Below the pieces are notes generated by a model. It had not been told where the DNA came from. It was given only the letters and a program-made list of their open reading frames with translations, and ran no database searches. Below are positions 60,128 to 64,000 of a stretch of 64,000 bases of DNA, in pieces. Every line of letters begins with the position of its first letter. The stretch's first letter is position 1. The translations under genes were made by a program, and so were the position numbers. The DNA comes from Endothia cerciana (Eukaryota; Ascomycota; Sordariomycetes; Diaporthales; Cryphonectriaceae). The stretch spans positions 62,001-126,000 of the forward strand of contig JALRMH010000062.1 of NCBI GenBank assembly GCA_026119935.1, given 5' to 3'.

Positions 60128-60727
60128 ATGGCACCTGTCAAGTATGTCACGCTCGTCTCGTACGATGGTTTCGAGTTCACCCTGCCCAGGGAGGCCTGCT
60201 ATGTCAGCCCTTTCCTCAAGAGGTCCGTCGACCCCGAGGGCGGCTTCATGGAGGCTGCCACCGGGCGCGTCACGCTGGAAATGTTCAGGCGAGTTGTTTG
60301 ACCCGATCCTTATCATCGCACTGCCACCTTCCTTTCCCTCGGCCCCCCCTGTTGACTCATTGGCGGTGTCCATGATGAAACAAATCTTATTTCGCTGTGT
60401 TCTTTGCGACAGAGCCTCATCCCCTTACGGGGATGGCTCTGGGTGAGCGTTTACCTACACTTGATCTGAGATGCCTGCCACCCCCAGCATGCAGACCTCC
60501 CGTCATTTCTGAGGACGTGGGTCACATGACTAACCGTCACGCACAGCTCCCTCATCCTCGAGAAGGTCGTCGAGTACCTGATTTACTGGTACCGCTACCA
60601 AGACAAGGAGGACGTGCCTGACATGGAGATCCCCGTCGACCTGTGTCTGGAGCTGCTGACGGCTTCTGACTTCCTGGGCCTAGACAGTAAGTGGCCCCAA
60701 AACCACCGCCACAGAACCGTGGTCTGA
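60128..60727 (+). CDS. elc1: Elongin C (SKP1/BTB-POZ-fold adaptor)
   Basis: Exons 60128-60288 and 60547-about 60686, or to 60727 if read on. The protein begins MAPVKYVTLVSYDGFEF, then VSPFLKRSV, and after the splice SSLILEKVVEYLIYWYRYQDKEDVPDMEIPVDLCLELLTASDFL, the diagnostic Elongin C C-terminus. Elongin C links BC-box receptors to cullin ubiquitin ligases. The first intron has a GC donor (AG|GCGAGT) and an AG acceptor; no GT donor keeps the frame. After LGLD the codon is split by a good GTAAGT donor at 60687. Either the last exon is tiny (one acceptor at about 61096 would give TQWVDRLIRMED) or the transcript reads on to TGA at 60725-60727. I give the read-through end. The core is firm; the C-terminal tail is not. 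Confidence 0.85.
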
Positions 60728-61469
60728 CCACCAGAAAGGCCAACTTCGATAAAGGGTGGCCGGGGGATGGTATCACTTCTCGACACCGTCTCCCCACATT
60801 GCTTCCGCGTGATCTGGCGTTCGGGCTGGTAAGATGGGTAAGGACGACGGCAATAGGATAGGCGTCCGGGAAGGACACACGTGCTTCACGATGATACCCC
60901 GACTTGTGACGATGCCATGGGGCTGATAGCTCATGTGCCGTCATGTCGAGCTTCTGCTCCATGTCAATCTCATTTCCCCCTTTCCTCTCTGGCCTTGGTC
61001 TACGTGGACATGAGTACTCATATGCGTAGGCCACGGGTGACGTGCTCTTGTGAAATCCTACTACCCATTCAATAAGCATATGCGTTCTGCTCCAGCTCAG
61101 TGGGTTGATCGTCTAATACGAATGGAAGATTGATGTCTTTTTTTTTCTTTCCCCCACACTCTGCTTGACTCACAGTTCTCCCGTTGAGATCTCGCTTTTT
61201 CAGAGGGGAGACAACCTCTCGAGCCTGCCAGGGCTCTTCAGGGACTCTGGTTGGGACATGGCCTTCAGGATACTTAGAGTAAATCAACATCATTGAGCTC
61301 GAAGCCATGCCCTTGGGTATCTATGATTGACTTTTGCCTGTTTCTGAGGAGTCCCGCATGCAACACAGACGATGTCCCGGAACTGTCCTCGAGAGCACCC
61401 ATCGGGGCGTGTGCTCACCCCGCGTAATTCCTCGAACCAACACCATACCAGGCCTCTTCACATTATAAC
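60728..61469. other. Convergent intergenic region or distal part of Elongin C
   Basis: It may contain the final intron and micro-exon of Elongin C. A T-rich run occurs at about 61137-61147. Otherwise nothing is recognised. Confidence 0.4.
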
Positions 61470-63283
61470 TCACAATGCCCTACCGCGGCCCCTTCCTCTC
61501 CCCCGCCCTCCACCCCTTCCAAAACCTCCCCTGCCCCGTCCGCGGCCTCCCCTCCCACCCCCAGCAGGCGGTCCCCGCGCCCGCCTCTCTTCCCGCTCTT
61601 CTTCGCCCGCGTCCCACGGGTTCTCTAGCCCGAGCATCTCGCAGAAAGTCGACGTCTGCTGGTTCGTGTACTCCCTCGGCTGGACCCCCGAGTGCACGTT
61701 CCACAGTTCCGGGTCGCACCCCTCCGTGAGGGCGGGCGCCGTCCGTACGAAGTCGTGCGGGACGTCTAGCCTGCCCGCCCCGACGACGTGTTCCTCCACC
61801 CACGCGCGCGACGCCTCTATCAGGGGGCGGTATGCGCTCTCGCCCTCGTCGGGGGGGGCGGACCCCGTAGGGTCATCCGAGGGGAGCAGCTGGTGGAAGG
61901 CGCGGGTGATGGCGAGCCACTCGGGGTCGTATCGTAGCGGATAGCGCTTGTTCGGATCCGTAACGGAAGCCGAGGGCGGGTAGGCGTCTAGGTGTGATGG
62001 GTCGACAGGGAGCAGGTCGGCGAGCTGTAGGAACTCCCGCCCGGGCTCGCATTTGCTGAGCGCGAGGAAGCGGACGGTGGTGTTGGTGATGGTCGGGGGC
62101 ACGGGTTGCCCTGGGGTCGTCTTGGGACCGGGGGCCTGTCTGGGCCGGGTGAAGGAGGCGGGGAGCTGGGCGCGGAGGTCGTCTGGGACGGATGTGCTGG
62201 GTGCTTCAGCTGGGTCTCCTGCCGCGGGAGGTGCGCCATTCTCGTCTGCGGGGGCAGGGGTATCGCCGCCTTCATCATCGTCCAAGTCCAGGTCGATCTC
62301 GTTGGGATCCTCCACCGCTGCGGACGCTGCTGCTGTCGCTGCGGCAGGAGCTGACGGCTCAGGCTGTGTGACCTGAGCATCTTTGGCCACCCCATCGACC
62401 TGGTCAGGGGGAGGCAGTCCAGGTGGCGGGTAGGTCTTGATAGCCGAATACTTCCAGTGCATATGCGCCGAGAACCAATATGCAGGCCTCAGCCGGTCCA
62501 TCACGTACTCAGCAGCGATGTTACCCAACGTCCCAGCGAGGCTCTCCTCCCTAAACATCGGCCGCTGCCTGTAGAGCGCCTGCACATCGCCGTGCTTCTC
62601 CACGCCCCTGGGCCAGTCGTGGCTGAGCCCGACGTCGACCTGCTCTCGTATCTGCAGCAGCTTCCTCACGTCAAGCTCCCTGACGTGGTAGAAGCTCCTC
62701 ACGTCCCCCTGCCCGAACGGCAGCCTCTCCCCATGGCCCTTCCGGTAGTCGAACCCCTTCCAGATCCCGCTCAGGCCCGCGACCCGCAGCGGGCCCACCC
62801 GCAGCACGTTCGCCGCGCCCATGTAGTAGATGTTGGGCGCGACCCACCCGCCGTAGTACAGCTCCCGCAGGTACGCGGCGGCCTCGTGGTTGCCCCCGAT
62901 GAAGATGGTCAGGTAGGGCGCCTCCCGCGCGCCCGAGTAGTACTCGTGGAAGTCGCCCAGGGCGCGGTACTTTGCGGGCACCGACATGACCTCGACGTCG
63001 TGGCCGTTGCGCGTCGCCTGGAAGTCGCCGCAGATGATGAGCAGGTCGACGCCCGGCCAGCTGCGGGCGCGGCAGGCGGCGGAAACGGCGGCGTAGATGG
63101 GGTTGAGGCGGCCATGGCCCTGAGCATGGGGGGGGGGGGGGTTCAGTCTAGGTGCTTTGCTTGTTTGTTGGATTGATTGGTTGTGGTGTTGGTGGTGCTG
63201 GGAAGGGTGGGACTTACACAGCCCTCAATGGCGACGCGAACGCCTTCTCTTGTGAGAAGCGTCGGGTTGGGCACGTCTCCCAT
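61470..63283 (-). CDS. DBR1: RNA lariat debranching enzyme Dbr1
   Basis: Exons on the minus strand are 63283-63218 and 63119-61470, giving 571 residues. The protein is a metallophosphoesterase. Its motifs appear in order as VAIEGCGHGRLN (metal-binding Cys/His, formed across the splice), LLIICGDFQATRN, IFIGGNHEAAAYLRELYYGGWVAPNIYYMG, RVAGLSGIWKGFDYRKGH, LSHDWPRG and WFSAHMHWKY. The DBR1 C-terminal domain follows, starting at about TTVRFLALSKCEPGREFLQ. It cleaves the 2'-5' bond of intron lariats and so acts directly downstream of Prp43. An acidic/Ala-rich insert separates the two domains. The protein ends in an Arg-Gly-rich tail of about 45 residues, a possible RNA-binding or PRMT-substrate region. 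The intron carries a poly-C tract before ATGCTCAG. Confidence 0.96.
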
Positions 63284-64000
63284 TTTGGTTGCTTGGGAGA
63301 AGAACAGCTTGTGGTGGGCACTATCAGGTCGCCGATTCCCCAAAGTCGACTTGATGAATGAGCCGACAGTCAACAACAGAGAGCACACTCGTCCCATGGA
63401 CTGTGACCCTCGCAGAGCTGTGGCGCTTAGATGAGTCACCGTCCGATTGAAGCTGAGCCTTTCAGGTTTGTGACGGTGAGAAGGGACCTGGAAGGTTTCG
63501 TGCGCTAAGATGGCGCGCTACTGTACCTAGGTCGAGCCGAAAGCTCCAGGGGCTACAGGGGAAAAATGGACCCCTAATTCAGTTATCATTCAGGCTCCTT
63601 TCAACGACAAGCCTCACAGTACTGTGGAAATGGGATGCTCGGTATTGAAAGAAAGGAATAATAAATTCAGTCTCTATAGAGGTCAAGACAAAGGCAGTAA
63701 CCGCCACATGGCTAGCATTCCGCTAATTTCGCAATTCAACTTCCCAGCAGATGCAGAGGCGGCCACAGAACAACCTCTACGAAACAGAAAGCCGGCGCCG
63801 CATTTAGGATGTAATCATCACTTCATCACCGTCGGGGCCAGGAAGGTTGTGAAAAAAAATGAACCAGAAGCAGAATACGGATATAGAATGCCGCCCAGGT
63901 TCTCCTCCCTAAGTGAGGCGCAAATGGTTGTTGGCGGTGTTAGGGTTCGAAAGACGTGATGATGAAGTCCATGCAACATGAACCAGTCCGCGAAAACCGT
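63284..64000. other. Right edge, DBR1 promoter; nothing else recognised
   Basis: Upstream of DBR1. A plus-strand frame at 63624-63959 (111 codons) has no recognised features, and I do not call it. Confidence 0.5.

Noticed and set aside
1..64000. CRISPR array, bacterial operon or phage element
   Set aside because: The window is eukaryotic with spliceosomal introns; repeats present are microsatellites without regular spacers.

Overview
This window is nuclear DNA of a filamentous ascomycete (Pezizomycotina, most likely a Sordariomycete). The evidence is GC-rich coding exons, short GT..AG introns (about 45-140 bases) with CTNAC-like branch sites, a DASH-complex DAD1 gene, a Rho4-type GTPase with a long N-terminal extension, a PARP/ubiquitin-E2 fusion, a Tbf1/Taz1-type telobox protein and F-box-like families typical of this group. 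The sequence does not name the genus. I rebuilt genes by joining open frames across splice sites. Every multi-exon model listed as intact keeps one reading frame from ATG to stop.

Layout. Positions 1-7.5 kb hold no gene I can support, only low-complexity DNA and a local AT-rich island. From 7.5 to 14.5 kb there is an RNA-processing group: PRP43 helicase (-), PRMT5 methyltransferase (+, divergent, about 0.85 kb shared promoter) and the small Sm-F gene (-). At 15.2-19.3 kb lie a DUF7730-like protein (-) and a broken F-box gene (+). At 20-23.3 kb are two catabolic enzymes in tandem (+): an S33 alpha/beta hydrolase and an FMN-dependent luciferase-like monooxygenase. A large EF-hand MscS channel fills 26.5-29.9 kb (+). 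A dienelactone hydrolase (-) and a 1,222-residue PARP + UBE2Q-like fusion (+) follow at 30.4-37.6 kb. At 38.4-40.8 kb (-) is an unusual 637-residue protein built from 17 Cys-x-x-His repeats. Its three introns all split the His codon of a repeat at the same base. A Tbf1-like telomere/promoter-binding protein (-) lies at 42.3-45.7 kb, an aldehyde dehydrogenase (+) at 48.8-50.5 kb, an F-box/LRR-like protein (-) at 51.4-52.8 kb and a SnoaL-like protein (-) at 53.9-54.6 kb. The last part holds DAD1 (+), Rho4 (-), Elongin C (+, with a GC-AG intron) and the lariat debranching enzyme DBR1 (-).

Functional themes. Several products act on one pathway: Sm-F is a core snRNP ring subunit, PRMT5 methylates Sm proteins, Prp43 disassembles the lariat spliceosome and Dbr1 opens the released lariat. 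A second theme is ubiquitin and ADP-ribose signalling: Elongin C, F-box-like proteins and the PARP-E2 fusion. GA/CT microsatellites lie 80-370 bases upstream of at least five start codons. The best candidate for something undescribed is the Cys-x-x-His repeat protein.
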